From Trichomonas vaginalis G3 (Eukaryota; Parabasalia; Trichomonadida; Trichomonadidae), in assembly GCF_026262505.1 (NCBI RefSeq), contig NC_067206.1, positions 38,453,660 to 38,517,659 of the forward strand: 64,000 nt of DNA, in the 5' to 3' direction. The first letter of the stretch is position 1. Every line of letters begins with the position of its first letter. The position numbers were made by a program, and so were the translations under genes. Below the pieces are notes generated by a model that was given only the letters and a program-made list of their open reading frames with translations, did not search any database and had not been told where the DNA came from. Positions 30,488 to 40,491 of this stretch are shown in pieces.

Positions 30488-31028
30488 CCGTCTTTGTTCT
30501 GAAAAAGTACAATATTGTCTTGAAAAAGTACAATATTGTCTTGAAAAAGTACAACATTGTCTTGAAAAAGTACAACATTGTCTTGAAAAAGTACAACATT
30601 GTCTTGAAAAAGTACAACATTGTTCTGAAAAAGTACAACATTGTCTTGAAAAAGTTCAAGACTTGTTCTGAAAAAGTACAGCTGTACTCAAATTTGAGAG
30701 ACATTGTACTGAATTTATACAACATTGTACTGAATAAGTACAATATTGTCTTGAAAAAGTACAACATTGTCTTGAAAAAGTACAACATTGTCTTGAAAAA
30801 GTACAACATTGTTCTGAAAAAGTACAAGACTTGTTCTGAAAAAGTACAAGACTTGTTCTGAAAAAGTACAGCTGTACTCAAATTTGAGAGACATTGTACT
30901 GAATTTATACAACATTGTTCTGAAAAAGTACAACATTGTTCTGAAAAAGTACAATATTGTCTTGAAAAAGTACAACATTGTCTTGAAAAAGTACAACATT
31001 GTCTTGAAAAAGTACAATATTGTACTGA
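30488..31028 (+). repeat. Iteron-like array, ~21-bp unit, with embedded palindromes
   Basis: About 20 copies of a 21-bp unit (TTGAAAAAGTACAACATTGTC and close variants). Two insets contain the perfect 12-bp palindromes GTACAGCTGTAC and CTCAAATTTGAG side by side. The array is open in several frames only because the unit length is a multiple of three. The matching array in element 2 is 61066-61625. It separates the ATPase side from the KilA-N genes. Confidence 0.85.
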
Positions 31029-31034
31029 CTCAGT

Positions 31035-31136
31035 ATGGAGCTTGACCCCCTAGACGAAGCAATTTATCTAATTGAAATTAACGAGCTTGTTAAAGACTTC
31101 CTCAGGCAGAATGTAAAGGTCAAGCTTGAAAAATAA
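31035..31136 (+). CDS. Micro-ORF, 33 aa (PLDEAIYLIEINE family)
   Basis: Starts at the last repeat of the array: MELDPLDEAIYLIEINELVK, ending KLEK. The same N-terminal motif opens the 121-aa protein at 35671, which also starts at the edge of an iteron array, and an identical-looking copy occurs on the minus strand of element 2 (60962-61063). Recurrence in three places argues for a real peptide. Confidence 0.45.
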   Translation: MELDPLDEAIYLIEINELVKDFLRQNVKVKLEK

Positions 31137-31145
31137 ATGGTTCAT

Positions 31146-31970
31146 CTACTCTACTTGTTTGAAGTTGTCAAAATACTCTGTTATTTTTTCCTTCAGTAGC
31201 GGCAAATCTTCTTTGAAGGTAAGTATTGTACAACCTTTCATATCATAGTGTGTTTGAGGTAACGTATCTTGAACTATCTGTTTAACATCTTCATTTGGTG
31301 TCATTGAAATCGGTAAGTTTTCGCGATAGAACCAATTTCTGTCAGATTTGTAAATCTTAGCAAGGTCGTAAAAGCTTTTGTTGTTTCTTCTGACTAAATG
31401 CAACATAACCATATCTCTGTCTTCTTCATTTTCCATCTCTTCAGTGTAAATCATATACTTATAGTTCTTTTCCTTTCCTTTTGGTACCGAACGTGGTATT
31501 CTTTTCTGAAGGCTTTTGTCTTTTGCTTCAAGCTTGTTCTCTAGCTCTTCACGTTCTTGTCTATGAATTTCATCTAACATCATGAAAATATAACAAGCGT
31601 AACGAGGCGAAGCCCACATTGCAACAGCATTTACAAGAAGTCTATGAACATAATATCCTTTCAAACTATTTGGCAAATTTTTACGATTTTCGTACGGAAT
31701 CTCGTTCCGCGGTTTTCTACCACTCGCAAACATATGAGGAAATTCTTCTAAAAGTTCTTTTGTCTGTTGGTTTTCAAACCAATGACGTGCTTGCTTTGTA
31801 GAACGAAGAGTATTCAAAATACTTTGCATTTGGTACATATCGTCTTTGACCGAACGAATGAGACGTAACTGTTTGTTATATTGTATGTACTCATATTCTT
31901 CATTTATAGCTTCATGGACTATAACTGTTGTTGTGTTCTCTGTTGTTGACATATCTGTCTTTACATACAA
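31146..31970 (-). CDS. KilA-N domain protein (element 1), 274 aa
   Basis: The N-terminal half carries a KilA-N domain (QLRLIRSVKDDMYQMQSILN at the start and VNAVAMWASPRYACYIFMML at its end), a DNA-binding module of phages and large DNA viruses. The C-terminal half (PKGKEKNYKYMIYTEEMENE onward) is shared with the element-2 protein at 60174-60951 and resembles the extra domains found C-terminal to viral KilA-N. A transcription or replication regulator is likely. True start could be the second ATG (MSTTENTTT). Confidence 0.7.
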   Translation of the reverse strand: MYVKTDMSTTENTTTVIVHEAINEEYEYIQYNKQLRLIRSVKDDMYQMQSILNTLRSTKQARHWFENQQTKELLEEFPHMFASGRKPRNEIPYENRKNLPNSLKGYYVHRLLVNAVAMWASPRYACYIFMMLDEIHRQEREELENKLEAKDKSLQKRIPRSVPKGKEKNYKYMIYTEEMENEEDRDMVMLHLVRRNNKSFYDLAKIYKSDRNWFYRENLPISMTPNEDVKQIVQDTLPQTHYDMKGCTILTFKEDLPLLKEKITEYFDNFKQVE

Positions 31971-32041
31971 AATAAAAAAATAAAAAAAATAAAATTAACT
32001 TTATTTTTTCTATCTTGTATAAAAGACCAAAAATAAACGCT

Positions 32042-32449
32042 TTACATGTATTTTTCAGCAACTTCGTCAAGAAGTCTGTAAATATACCATGCATAACGAG
32101 GTGAAGCCCACATTGCTATTGAACTAACTAGGAACTTATGAACATATATACCTTTTAGATACGATGGTAAGTTTTGTCTGTCTTGGTACATCTTTTTAAG
32201 TTCTACATGTTCAAACTCACTGAGGAGTTCATGAGTGCTATTTAATTCAAACCAGTCTTGTGGTTTCTTAGTATCTGGTGTAGCACATGCTGTCAAAATA
32301 CTTTGCATTTGGTACATGTCATCTTTGACCGAACGAATGAGACGGAGTTGTTTGTTAAACTGTATGTACTCGTATTCTTCATCTATGGCTTCATGGACTA
32401 TAACTGTTGTTGTGTTCTCTGTTGTTGTCATATCTGTCCTTACATACAA
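32042..32449 (-). CDS. Short KilA-N protein (element 1), 135 aa
   Basis: Contains the same KilA-N N-terminus as its neighbour at 31146 and ends FLVSSIAMWASPRYAWYIYR then LLDEVAEKYM. The last residues equal the end of the GIY-YIG-like gene at 32845, suggesting recombination between neighbouring genes. Its upstream region (32450-32844) carries two GGTTAGATATAACC palindromic repeats. Confidence 0.55.
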   Translation of the reverse strand: MYVRTDMTTTENTTTVIVHEAIDEEYEYIQFNKQLRLIRSVKDDMYQMQSILTACATPDTKKPQDWFELNSTHELLSEFEHVELKKMYQDRQNLPSYLKGIYVHKFLVSSIAMWASPRYAWYIYRLLDEVAEKYM

Positions 32450-32844
32450 AATAAAAAAATAAATAAAAATAAAATTAGCGTTATTTTTTCTATCTTAAGG
32501 AAATTCATGAAATTTGGTCATTTTTCAGCAAAAATATATTTTAGGGTAGAAGGTTAGATATAACCTGTTTTCTAACCTCTTTTCTACCCTCGTGAATTTT
32601 CATGAATTTTCATGATTTCATCGTAAATGTTTTGTCAAGACTTCTTCATATATGTTTTGTCAAGACTTCTTCATATATGTTTTGTCGAAACTTCTTCATA
32701 TATGTTTTGTCGAAACTTCTTCTTCGTAATGAGCGTAAATGACCAAAAAATATATTTTAGGGTAGATGGTTAGATATAACCTGTTTTCTAACCTCTTTTC
32801 TACCCCAGTTATTTTATAAGCGTTTTACATGGTAAACGTTATTT
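32450..32844. promoter_or_regulatory. Intergenic region with two palindromic repeats and degenerate 25-mers
   Basis: Two copies of the GGGTAGAAGGTTAGATATAACC palindromic repeat (about 32543-32592 and 32758-32806) flank a run of degenerate TTTTGTCAAGACTTCTTC repeats. It lies upstream of a KilA-N gene; a matching region occurs at 59763-60173 in element 2. No gene is present. Confidence 0.6.
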
Positions 32845-34166
32845 TTACATGTATTTTTCAGCAACTTCGTCAAATAATTTTATAGCTTTATCTATCTCAT
32901 CTACTTCAAACGTTTCTTTACCTTTTATGGGAGCACCATACATTTTCTCAAACTTTTCAAGTAGTTCTGTTTCTGCAGCTCTCATATCGTTAACCAACAC
33001 AACCTTGACTCTATTGACTGTACTGTCATATCTTTGAGTTATATTAAATGTTCTTCCTATCTTATATCTCTTTGTATTGAAGTCCTTCGGTTTCTGAACG
33101 ATGTAAAGTAAGCCTTCACTGCAACGTTCTGAGTCGAACGAACCATATGTTATGAAATTATATCCAACAACTGGGTCTAACCATAACAAAACTATTGGTA
33201 TAAGACTTTTGTCGATGAGATATGCTGTAGTTCCATAGAATCTTACCGATATCATAAGCTCAGGATTTCTTGTCAAAATTTTCTGAGTAGAAGCAATTCT
33301 AACCCAGTCCTTTGCTTTCTTTCCAGATGGAGATAAAATGTCTGACAAAGATATTTGTTGTATTTCTTTGAGTATCTTACGTTTAAATCACCTATTCTAA
33401 CCACTTTGGTGTCATTGTCTATCTTTCCAACTGTTTCAAACTCATTGTTTGTCATTTCTTTCTTTAAATCTGCATAGTCGTTTCTCATTCTTTCTATCTC
33501 TTTGACGGAGTAGTTATATTTCCTCATTGCTGCTTTACATTTTGAACATTGTGGGTTCATTTTAGCATTGTACATTGAAATCTTACCTGCTAGTATGACT
33601 AAGGCGTCAATGGTTTTCTTTAACTCAAAAGTTGCGGGTTTTATCTGTTCATTCCATACTTTACCTCTTCTATCTTTATCTCTTATCTGCCATACACATT
33701 TTGCAACTAACGAAACAAAGTTGTCGTAGGTCTTAAATTCTTCGGATTTGTAAAGGTCAATGTCCATGACTTTGTGGTTGCAATGAAATCCAAGGAATTC
33801 ATAGTTTACCTTTCGTATGAACTTCTTTATTCTACTGAGTCCAGTCAGTCTGACTTCTATTTCGTCAAATTCGGGAATGGTTAGTTTTTGTTGTTGTATT
33901 TCAGGAAGTTTAGGTAGATGGTCAATAATATCCTGCATTTCATAAAGATACTGTTCATTTGTTTCATCTTTCGCACTACAGTCTAAATTACTTGTTAAAA
34001 GTTCTTGCTTTATCTTCTGGATTTTTGTTTCGAAAGTATATGAAGAAGGAATGAAGCTTTTCATCTCTACTAACATTGAAGTTGGGTTCATGACTAAAGA
34101 GTTTGGTGCTGTTGTTGTTTGAATTGTTGTTGTGCCGATTGTTGACATTTTTATTTTTTTATACAA
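32845..34166 (-). pseudogene. KilA-N + GIY-YIG-like (T5orf172) fusion, element 1
   Basis: Counterpart of the open gene at 58458-59762 (see there for domains). This copy is broken. It is preceded by an intergenic region with palindromic repeats. Confidence 0.65.
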
Positions 34167-34547
34167 AATAAATAAAATAAAGTTAGTTAAAGTTAGTTTT
34201 ATTTTTTATTTCGGGAAAATTCATGAAAATTCAAGAGGGTAGAAAAGAGGGTAGAAAAGAGGGTAGAGCTACCCTTCTACCCTAAAATATATTTTTGGGT
34301 CCTTTACACTCATTACGATGAAGAAGTCTTGACAAAACATTTACGTTCATGTTTGACAAAACATTTATGAAGAAGTCTTGACAAAACATTTACGATGAAA
34401 TTCATGAAAATTCAAGAGGGTAGAAAAGAGGTTAGAAAACAGGTTATATCTAACCTTCTACCCTAAAATATATTTTTGGTGTAAATTTCAATAAAAATAA
34501 ATGGTTCATTTACTCACAATATTTTTGTACAAAACAACCCCAAGCTT
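34167..34547. promoter_or_regulatory. Intergenic region with palindromic repeats
   Basis: Holds a GGGTAGAGCTACCC-type variant (about 34231-34284) and a GGTTATATCTAACC copy (about 34415-34466) around degenerate 25-bp repeats. The same layout stands at 58098-58457 in element 2. No gene. Confidence 0.6.
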
Positions 34548-35174
34548 TTAACTTCTTTCTGCAGCTTCTAATGCTATCTTAGCGAGTTCATATTCTCTAA
34601 ATTCTCTCTTTAAATCTTCTTGTTCCCATTGGTCTAGTTCGTATGGAGAGTCTCTATAACCAGAACATATCTCACGTTCATGTTCTATTTGTTTTTCATG
34701 CATTTTTCTAACTTCTTCTTCGAACAAAGGTTTAGCATTTTCTACTGTATCTTCGAGTTCTTCTTCTTCATCTAACTTCTCATGAACTTTCTTGTCTATG
34801 GAGTCCAGAATTTTTCCAACTGCTATGCAATATTTTGGTGAAGCCCACATTGCTATATAGTTTACAAGTCTTGGGTCTACATACATTCCTCTAACCTGTT
34901 TGATTTCATCCGGAATTCCTGCATGAACTTTGTATAAAAAGCAACCGTCGGAATTCCGGCGGTTGGTATATTCTTCACAAAATGCCGTATAATACTCTTC
35001 CCAGGACTTATTTTCCAACAACTTTCTAAAGTCTTTCCTAAACTGCTGACACATATTTGTTACATTTATATAACCATCCTTGTCTCTACGTAAGACTTCA
35101 ATACCGTTGTAAGTGCCTTTTGTGAATGTTTCGCCATTAGATTTGTTCGTGAACGTTTTTGCTTCGACTGTCAT
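34548..35174 (-). CDS. KilA-N domain protein (element 1), ~208 aa
   Basis: I start at MTVEAKTFTNKSNGETF (35174); an open frame runs further upstream only because the iteron array is open in that frame. Residues ~20-125 form a KilA-N domain (EVLRRDKDGYINVTNMCQQF ... VNYIAMWASPKYCIAVGKIL), followed by an acidic helical C-terminus. The gene includes an in-frame GC-rich palindrome (about 34945-34970). Counterpart: 57435-58097. Confidence 0.75.
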   Translation of the reverse strand: MTVEAKTFTNKSNGETFTKGTYNGIEVLRRDKDGYINVTNMCQQFRKDFRKLLENKSWEEYYTAFCEEYTNRRNSDGCFLYKVHAGIPDEIKQVRGMYVDPRLVNYIAMWASPKYCIAVGKILDSIDKKVHEKLDEEEELEDTVENAKPLFEEEVRKMHEKQIEHEREICSGYRDSPYELDQWEQEDLKREFREYELAKIALEAAERS

Positions 35175-35214
35175 ACTGTTCTTACAATAAAAATAAAAAA
35201 AATATTTTTTGGTG

Positions 35215-35669
35215 GGACGTCGGACATTGTCTTGAAACAGTGCAAATATTGTCTTGAAACAGTACAAATATTGTCTTGAAACAGTACAAATATTGTCTTG
35301 AAACAGTACAAATATTGTCTTGAAACAGTACAAATATTGTTCTGAAACAGTACAAATATTGTTCTGAAGCAGTGCAAGTCTTGTTCTGAAAAAGTACAAG
35401 TATTGTTCTGAAACAGTACAAGTATTGTTCTGAAAAAGTACAAGTCTTGTTCTGAAACAGAAAATTTTTCTCACAAATTGAGAGCTTTTACGGGAAATTT
35501 GTTCTGAAAAAGTACAAGTCTTGTTCTGAAAAAGTACAAGTATTGTTCTGAAAAAGTACAAGTATTGTTCTGAAAAAGTACAAGTCTTGTTCTGAAAAAG
35601 TACAAGTCTTGTTCTGAAAAAGTACAAGTATTGTTCTGAAACAGTACAAGTATTGTTCTGAAAAAGTAC
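35215..35669 (+). repeat. Second iteron-like array, ~22-bp unit
   Basis: About 20 copies of TTGTCTTGAAACAGTACAAA-type and TTGTTCTGAAAAAGTACAAG-type units. Related to, but not the same as, the array at 30488-31028. Element 2 lacks it at the equivalent place (57141-57434), where two copies of a different 26-bp repeat are found. An ATG at its right edge opens the 121-aa gene at 35671. Confidence 0.85.
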
Positions 35670-35670
35670 A

Positions 35671-36036
35671 ATGGACAACATCGAGCCATTAGATGAGGCA
35701 ATTTACCTTATAGAGATAAATGAAGTTGTTAAGCAGTATTTGGGCAAGGACAAAGCCAACAAGTCCCTCGGCTTCTGGTTGTCTGGAAGAGGTGCGCTGA
35801 AAATCGAAATTGAAACCGGAATTCCAATTCAAATACCAGAAAACACTCCTTTCGACGACATAAAGGACGCCAAAAGAGAAGCTCTTGTTAAGTTCTTTGC
35901 CAAGCGTCCTTGGATAAAAATACCAAACAGAGAGAGTCCAATTCCACGAATTATACAAATTCTCAGAGCACTGTTCCACTTCTCTGGTCAACCATTCTAC
36001 ATAACTACAGAAGGCGGCATTCAGCCAGTTCAGTAA
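35671..36036 (+). CDS. Unrecognised 121-aa protein (PLDEAIYLIEINE family)
   Basis: Begins MDNIEPLDEAIYLIEINEVV, the motif also seen in the 33-aa micro-ORFs at 31035 and 60962. The rest (GFWLSGRGALKIEIETGIPI, then FFAKRPWIKIPNRESPIPRI) looks globular. No counterpart is seen in the visible part of element 2. Function unknown. Confidence 0.5.
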   Translation: MDNIEPLDEAIYLIEINEVVKQYLGKDKANKSLGFWLSGRGALKIEIETGIPIQIPENTPFDDIKDAKREALVKFFAKRPWIKIPNRESPIPRIIQILRALFHFSGQPFYITTEGGIQPVQ

Positions 36037-36472
36037 ACATCTCATTTTAACTCACTTTTTTTTCTATCTTAAGGAAATTCATGAACATTCACCTGTTGAA
36101 CTTTGTATAAAAAGCAACCCGCCGAATTCCGCGGGTTGGTATATTCTTCACAAAATGCTTGTTTTGAGGTCGAGCCACTTTTGGCTCCACCGTATTCTTT
36201 CAACCAAAAACTCATTTTTGTCGAATTCAGCACAAAATTCATGAAAATTCATGAGGGTGAAAAAACAGGTGAAAAAAGAGGTGAAATCTCACCTCTTCAC
36301 CTAAAATATATTTTTACTGAATTTAGCAACAAAATGAACGAGGTCAGGATGTATGTTGCTGAATTCATTCATAACACCCTTTGTAAGCTCATAAAATGTT
36401 TGTTTTGTATCTGCTACTTTTGTTCTTTGTTTTTCAACCCGAAGCATTTAATATATGTAAAAATATACTGTT
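36037..36472. other. Intergenic: palindromes and the remnant of a swapped gene
   Basis: Contains a GC-rich palindrome (CAACCCGCCGAATTCCGCGG and on, 36108-36131), an AGGTGA-type palindromic repeat (about 36256-36304) and, on the minus strand near 36455-36300, the promoter and first ~20 codons of a gene like 56280-57140. The HNH gene has taken the place of the rest. Confidence 0.6.
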
Positions 36473-37057
36473 TTAAAATGGTATGCCATATAGCTTCTTG
36501 AATTTGTTAAGAAGTATTTGAACGTATTTTCCATCTGTATCTCTAGCGTTTACATGAGCATAGCCCGCCTTAGTAAAACATACTTGTAATTTTCTATAGT
36601 TTACACCGGTATAAAAGTAGAAAGAGTCTTGTTCTTCGCTATAGTAGTAAAACTCAAACGTATGCTTGCCATAGTCTGTAATTTCAATTGCTTCATCTTC
36701 TAGTTCGTCGACAAATTCGAATACTATATCTCCAAATTTGCCTTTGTTCTTATTGTTTTCAGAACGAGTAACCCAACGTAAATTTTCAAGTCTATTGTCG
36801 TTTCTTATACGGTTTATATGGTCTACAAAAGGTAAATTGTTAGGATTCGGTATAAAATGAGTTGCAATGACAACATGTTTAAAATAGTTTTTTCCACCCA
36901 TCCTCATAATAGCATATCCTTTATTTCCCTCCCATCCGCTTAAAACTCTTTTTGTCTTTTTGTTTCTGACTTCAAATGACTCACAACAGTGAATTTCATA
37001 TTTCTCATCTAACAAACAAGTTTCCCAACGGTCTTCTCCAACAAACTCAGCGTACAT
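36473..37057 (-). CDS. HNH endonuclease (homing-type)
   Basis: A 194-aa open frame. Residues 5-60 resemble a NUMOD4-like lead-in (GWEGNKGYAIMRMGGK); residues ~60-105 are a canonical HNH domain (FVDHINRIRNDNRLENLRWV then TRSENN). Residues 110-194 form a second domain (for example YVQILLNKFKKLYG) that may bind DNA. Free-standing HNH genes in phages and large viruses act as homing endonucleases. It sits in a variable cassette: element 2 has different genes at the same place behind the same promoter. Confidence 0.8.
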   Translation of the reverse strand: MYAEFVGEDRWETCLLDEKYEIHCCESFEVRNKKTKRVLSGWEGNKGYAIMRMGGKNYFKHVVIATHFIPNPNNLPFVDHINRIRNDNRLENLRWVTRSENNKNKGKFGDIVFEFVDELEDEAIEITDYGKHTFEFYYYSEEQDSFYFYTGVNYRKLQVCFTKAGYAHVNARDTDGKYVQILLNKFKKLYGIPF

Positions 37058-37087
37058 TTTTATAAAAATAAAAAAATATTTTTTTCT
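37058..37087 (-). promoter_or_regulatory. AT-rich start element before the HNH gene
   Basis: On the minus strand: A-run, TATT, T-run, then ATTTTTATAAAAATG. The same string precedes 27307 and 55506, and an altered form precedes 57435. It is distinct from the longer-spaced TTTTTA motif. Confidence 0.5.
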
Positions 37088-37672
37088 TTACTTAACATAA
37101 CCGCCTGCTGCCATAAGTCTTTGACGCCAACCCATACCAGCTAATGAAGGTTGACTTGGTTTAGTTTGGAAACTAAACTTTGGTTTTGGTTTATCTTCAG
37201 TTTTTGGTTTTCTTCTTCTATCGGTTTTTCGTCACTTTTCGGTTCCTCTGACTTTACTTCACTTGCAGGAACAGTTGTGTCGTTCAACATCTTCATAAAT
37301 ATCATATGCCATTTGTTTTTGTTTTCCTTTCAACTTTTTGTGTTTGTTGTAAAGTTTAGAATATTTCGACTCTAAGTCAATGAGATGTTCTATAATGAAC
37401 TGTTGGTCAGTGAAGTAAACTTTTCCATCTGTTGTCTCGAAAGCTCCTTCAGACTTCAATATTTTATTTGTGAGAGTCTGTTTCTTTTTTGAGATACTAG
37501 CCGTTCCATTTCTATGAAAAGTGACTTTATAGTTAGGGTTTGTATTTCCAGACCTGGCACTTTCTATTATTGAATTTTTCTCTTCATCTGTAAGTTCTTT
37601 GACAGGTTTTGACAATGGTTCTGAACTTTTTGTTTGTGGTGTCAAATCTACCGTTTCAACTTCTTCGGTCAT
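37088..37672 (-). pseudogene. Unrecognised protein, counterpart of 54889-55473
   Basis: The 194-aa counterpart in element 2 is open (see there). This copy is broken. Start context TTTTTTACTGAGATGAAATG. Confidence 0.6.
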
Positions 37673-37691
37673 TTCATCTCAGTAAAAAATT

Positions 37692-37844
37692 TTAGTTTGG
37701 TTTGTTTTCAACTGGTTGTTGTTGTTTTTTAAGTCGGTCTAAAACTTCCTGAGGTATAGGAAGAACTTGACAAACACGTTGTGTAACTGCTGGAAGTCGA
37801 CAAATCCATCTTGAACCCATTTGTCTCAATGCTGTATTGTTCAT
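37692..37844 (-). CDS. Small Cys/Pro protein, 50 aa
   Basis: MNNTALRQMGSRWICRLPAV then ending in a Pro/Lys tail. Conserved with the 51-aa protein at 54714-54869, same position and same start context (TTTTTTACTGAGATGAAATG). Function unknown; a small virion protein is likely from the neighbours. Confidence 0.55.
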   Translation of the reverse strand: MNNTALRQMGSRWICRLPAVTQRVCQVLPIPQEVLDRLKKQQQPVENKPN

Positions 37845-37863
37845 TTCATCTCAGTAAAAAACT

Positions 37864-38265
37864 TTACATTCCCCACGTTTGAGGCGGTTGAGGTTGGTTA
37901 TTGTTTACCCATTGTTGTGCATGGTTATATCCTCTGTTAAAGAATCTTTCACCTTGGTCCATATAGTGTCCTGCTTGGTTATAGTAGTCATTTGCTTTGT
38001 TATAGTAGTTTCCTGCTTGTCTTCCTACATTGTCCATCCATCCTTGAACTTTTCCTCTTGTTTCAGGATTTGGAATAAGATTTGCTGCATCTCGTGCTAC
38101 ATCCCAACCTTTCTGTACAGTTTGTATAATAGGTTGTGCTTTCTCTTTCAGTATACCTAATGTACTCAAAATCTTCCTTCCAATTCCAAATGCACCTCTG
38201 GCTAGTGTTCCCACTGCGGGCAAAAATCTAGATGCGACTCCTGCTAATGCGCCAAATAAACCCAT
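37864..38265 (-). CDS. Amphipathic virion protein (protein VI-like?), 133 aa
   Basis: N-terminus MGLFGALAGVASRFLPAVGT is a glycine-rich amphipathic helix; the middle is helical (KEKAQPIIQTVQKGWDVARD) and the end is rich in Tyr, Asn, Gln and Pro. The layout is like membrane-lytic minor capsid proteins of adenoviruses and Polintons. Open in both elements (counterpart 54293-54694). Confidence 0.55.
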   Translation of the reverse strand: MGLFGALAGVASRFLPAVGTLARGAFGIGRKILSTLGILKEKAQPIIQTVQKGWDVARDAANLIPNPETRGKVQGWMDNVGRQAGNYYNKANDYYNQAGHYMDQGERFFNRGYNHAQQWVNNNQPQPPQTWGM

Positions 38266-38281
38266 TTCTTATGGGTTAAAA

Positions 38282-39242
38282 ATGACGAATTCAAACAAGG
38301 ACCCGTATGTTTCTAAAGCAACAAAGAAAGCACTCATGGTAAAAATCTTTAGTTCAACACCAAATGCTTGGTTTATGGATATCTTGGAAAACATTCCGAG
38401 GTATAGAGAAGATGGACCACCATACTGGCTAATATTTGTCGGTCAAAACACAAGATACTGTGAAGCCATACCATTACAGTCCAAAAATATTTTAGATATC
38501 TTAGCAGCTTTGACAATATTCGTTGACAAATACCATCCAACAAAACTGACATCTGACTGTGAAAGTTCTTTCAAATCAGATGATGTAAAAAACTATCTGC
38601 GTTCAAAAAATGTAAACCAATATTTCATTGTCGACCAAAACCATTCTGCTCTTGGTGTCATTGACGGTTGTATAAAAATGTTAAGAGACTTAAACCAACC
38701 ACAAGGTGGTGAAGCAAATGAAATGTCATATGACGACAAATATAGACACTTCTCCATGGCAAAGATGAGACAAGTTTTAAATATTTACAATAACCGTAAA
38801 CAAAAAGGTTTGGGAAACCACTCCCCTGAAGAAATGAAAAACAACCCCGACTTAGAGAAAGACTATATATTTAATAGTTTAGTCAAAAGAGACAAACAAG
38901 AAAGAATGCCGGGCTTCAAACTTCAGAAAGGTGACAAAGTAAAAATAGAAATACCTAAACGCGACCCATATGAAAATACTATTGACTATGACAACAATGG
39001 GAACTCGACAGGTACTCGCATTCGTGTTCGTAAAAATAGAAGAAAAGTATACAAGAGAATATTATGAAGTTTTAGGCAAACATGGCAAAATGTACACACT
39101 GCAAGCAGAAGATAAAACGACTATTGTCAGACCTCGTTTCAAACTTGTCAAAGTTCAAGGTGGTATACTTTCAAAGACAGTTCCTAACAAATATAAGACA
39201 ACTCCTGACGAATATGCTAAAGAAGTTGAAAATGACGACTAA
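38282..39242 (+). pseudogene. Retroviral-type (rve) integrase, element 1
   Basis: Readable parts match the Polinton integrase: a catalytic-core stretch (PPYWLIFVGQNTRYCEAIPL; KLTSDCESSFKSDD) and a C-terminal chromo-like/basic region (KKGDKVKIEIPKRDPYEN in the element-2 copy). Integrases of this family insert the element and give 6-bp duplications, as seen here. Converges on the tail-fibre gene with a 4-base overlap. Broken in both elements. Confidence 0.85.
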
Positions 39243-40473
39243 GCATTTCTATACCATGCGTAAACTGTCATGTAAGGTGGCATGTAGTCTTTACTTTGTC
39301 CCGTTGTTTGCGTATATCCTGAAACGCGATGTGTATGGCTTCCTCCTACCTCAGTGTTACTCCAGTAACAATTTATAGCAAACTTAACGTCCTCTTTAAC
39401 ATCATATCCTTTACCTTTTGTCATTCCTGACCAATCCCAAAATCTATGACTATGCAAACCTGCTTCAGATGTAGTTAAACTTACGTAGTGACTGTGCGCA
39501 GGTAAATTTGCACCTGAAATCGTTTTACTTCCACCTGTTTCCTTTGAAGAGTTTGCACAATACAAAAACCTGTCGACTATTTGAGTCCAAGTTCCAAAAC
39601 CAAGTACTACTTCTGGTCTGGTAGAGTTCATTGACGTGTAAATAGAACCTATAGGATATACTGTTTGAAGTATTTCTGTCTTTAACGTTTGAAGCTCTGT
39701 TTTGTCAGCTTTTTTATCATATAAATCTTGAGCAGTGAATTTAACTTTGTTTTCATCCTCCATGACATAGACATTTCTACATCTAATGTATCTCATCGTT
39801 GTTATGTCTTCATCCGATGTTAAACCTTGTGGAAAGTTAGGAGGTTTCCAATTTAATACATCCCCACCAGTTTCTTCAACCGTTCCTTCAATATTTTCTA
39901 TAGCAACAGTTGCGAAGAAATCGTGTGTATGTCCAACGTCACTTTTCCTGTTTAAGGTTTCTTGTAAGTTTGTAATATTTGCAATGGTATGTGTATGAGT
40001 CTTTTTAGAATATTCTTTGTCAGCTCTTGTCACTTCACTTGACATTTTATTGTCAACATATGTTTTATCCGCTTTGTCATCTAACATTGCTGGTAGTTCA
40101 TCTACGTCATAGATGTTATGTGTATGGTTTTTTGTGGGTATGTTCTATCTGTCCATGCGAGAATATAGTCTCTTGTTGCATCTACATACTCTTTGTCAGC
40201 TTTGTTGTCAATATCTGCTTTCAAAAGAAGTTCATCTATAGGTTTCTCGTTTAAAGTTCTTTTTGTTGGATTTATACAAACAGTATGGTTCTTACTGTCT
40301 TGAAACAGAAACTCATCTGTCATTGGGTTTATCGTCAGTTTTAAGTTTCCTTCTTTCAATGACTCAGATATCTTAGAATAGTTTGAAAAGTTTGTTGTGT
40401 TCTTATTTAGAGCTTGCAAAATGAGTTGTCGGTTGTGTTGTATTTCTCTCATAGACGCTGTTTCTTTCGACAT
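39239..40473 (-). pseudogene. Phage-collar tail fibre (element 1)
   Basis: Shorter relative of the open fibre gene at 51816-53321, with fewer shaft repeats. The tip region is nearly identical in DNA to both other fibres in the window. Broken. Confidence 0.75.
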
Positions 40474-40491
40474 TTTTATTCTAGATAAAAT

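Noticed and set aside
30409-30881. Long open frames through the iteron array (LKKYNIV-type and FFKTMLY-type repeats on both strands)
   Set aside because: The 21-bp unit is a multiple of three, so several frames stay open by arithmetic. Proteins differ by frame and there is no independent sign of coding.
35182-35701. Extension of the KilA-N frame through the 22-bp repeat array
   Set aside because: The matching gene in element 2 starts after the array position at the equivalent of 35174, so the repeat-coded extension is not part of the protein.
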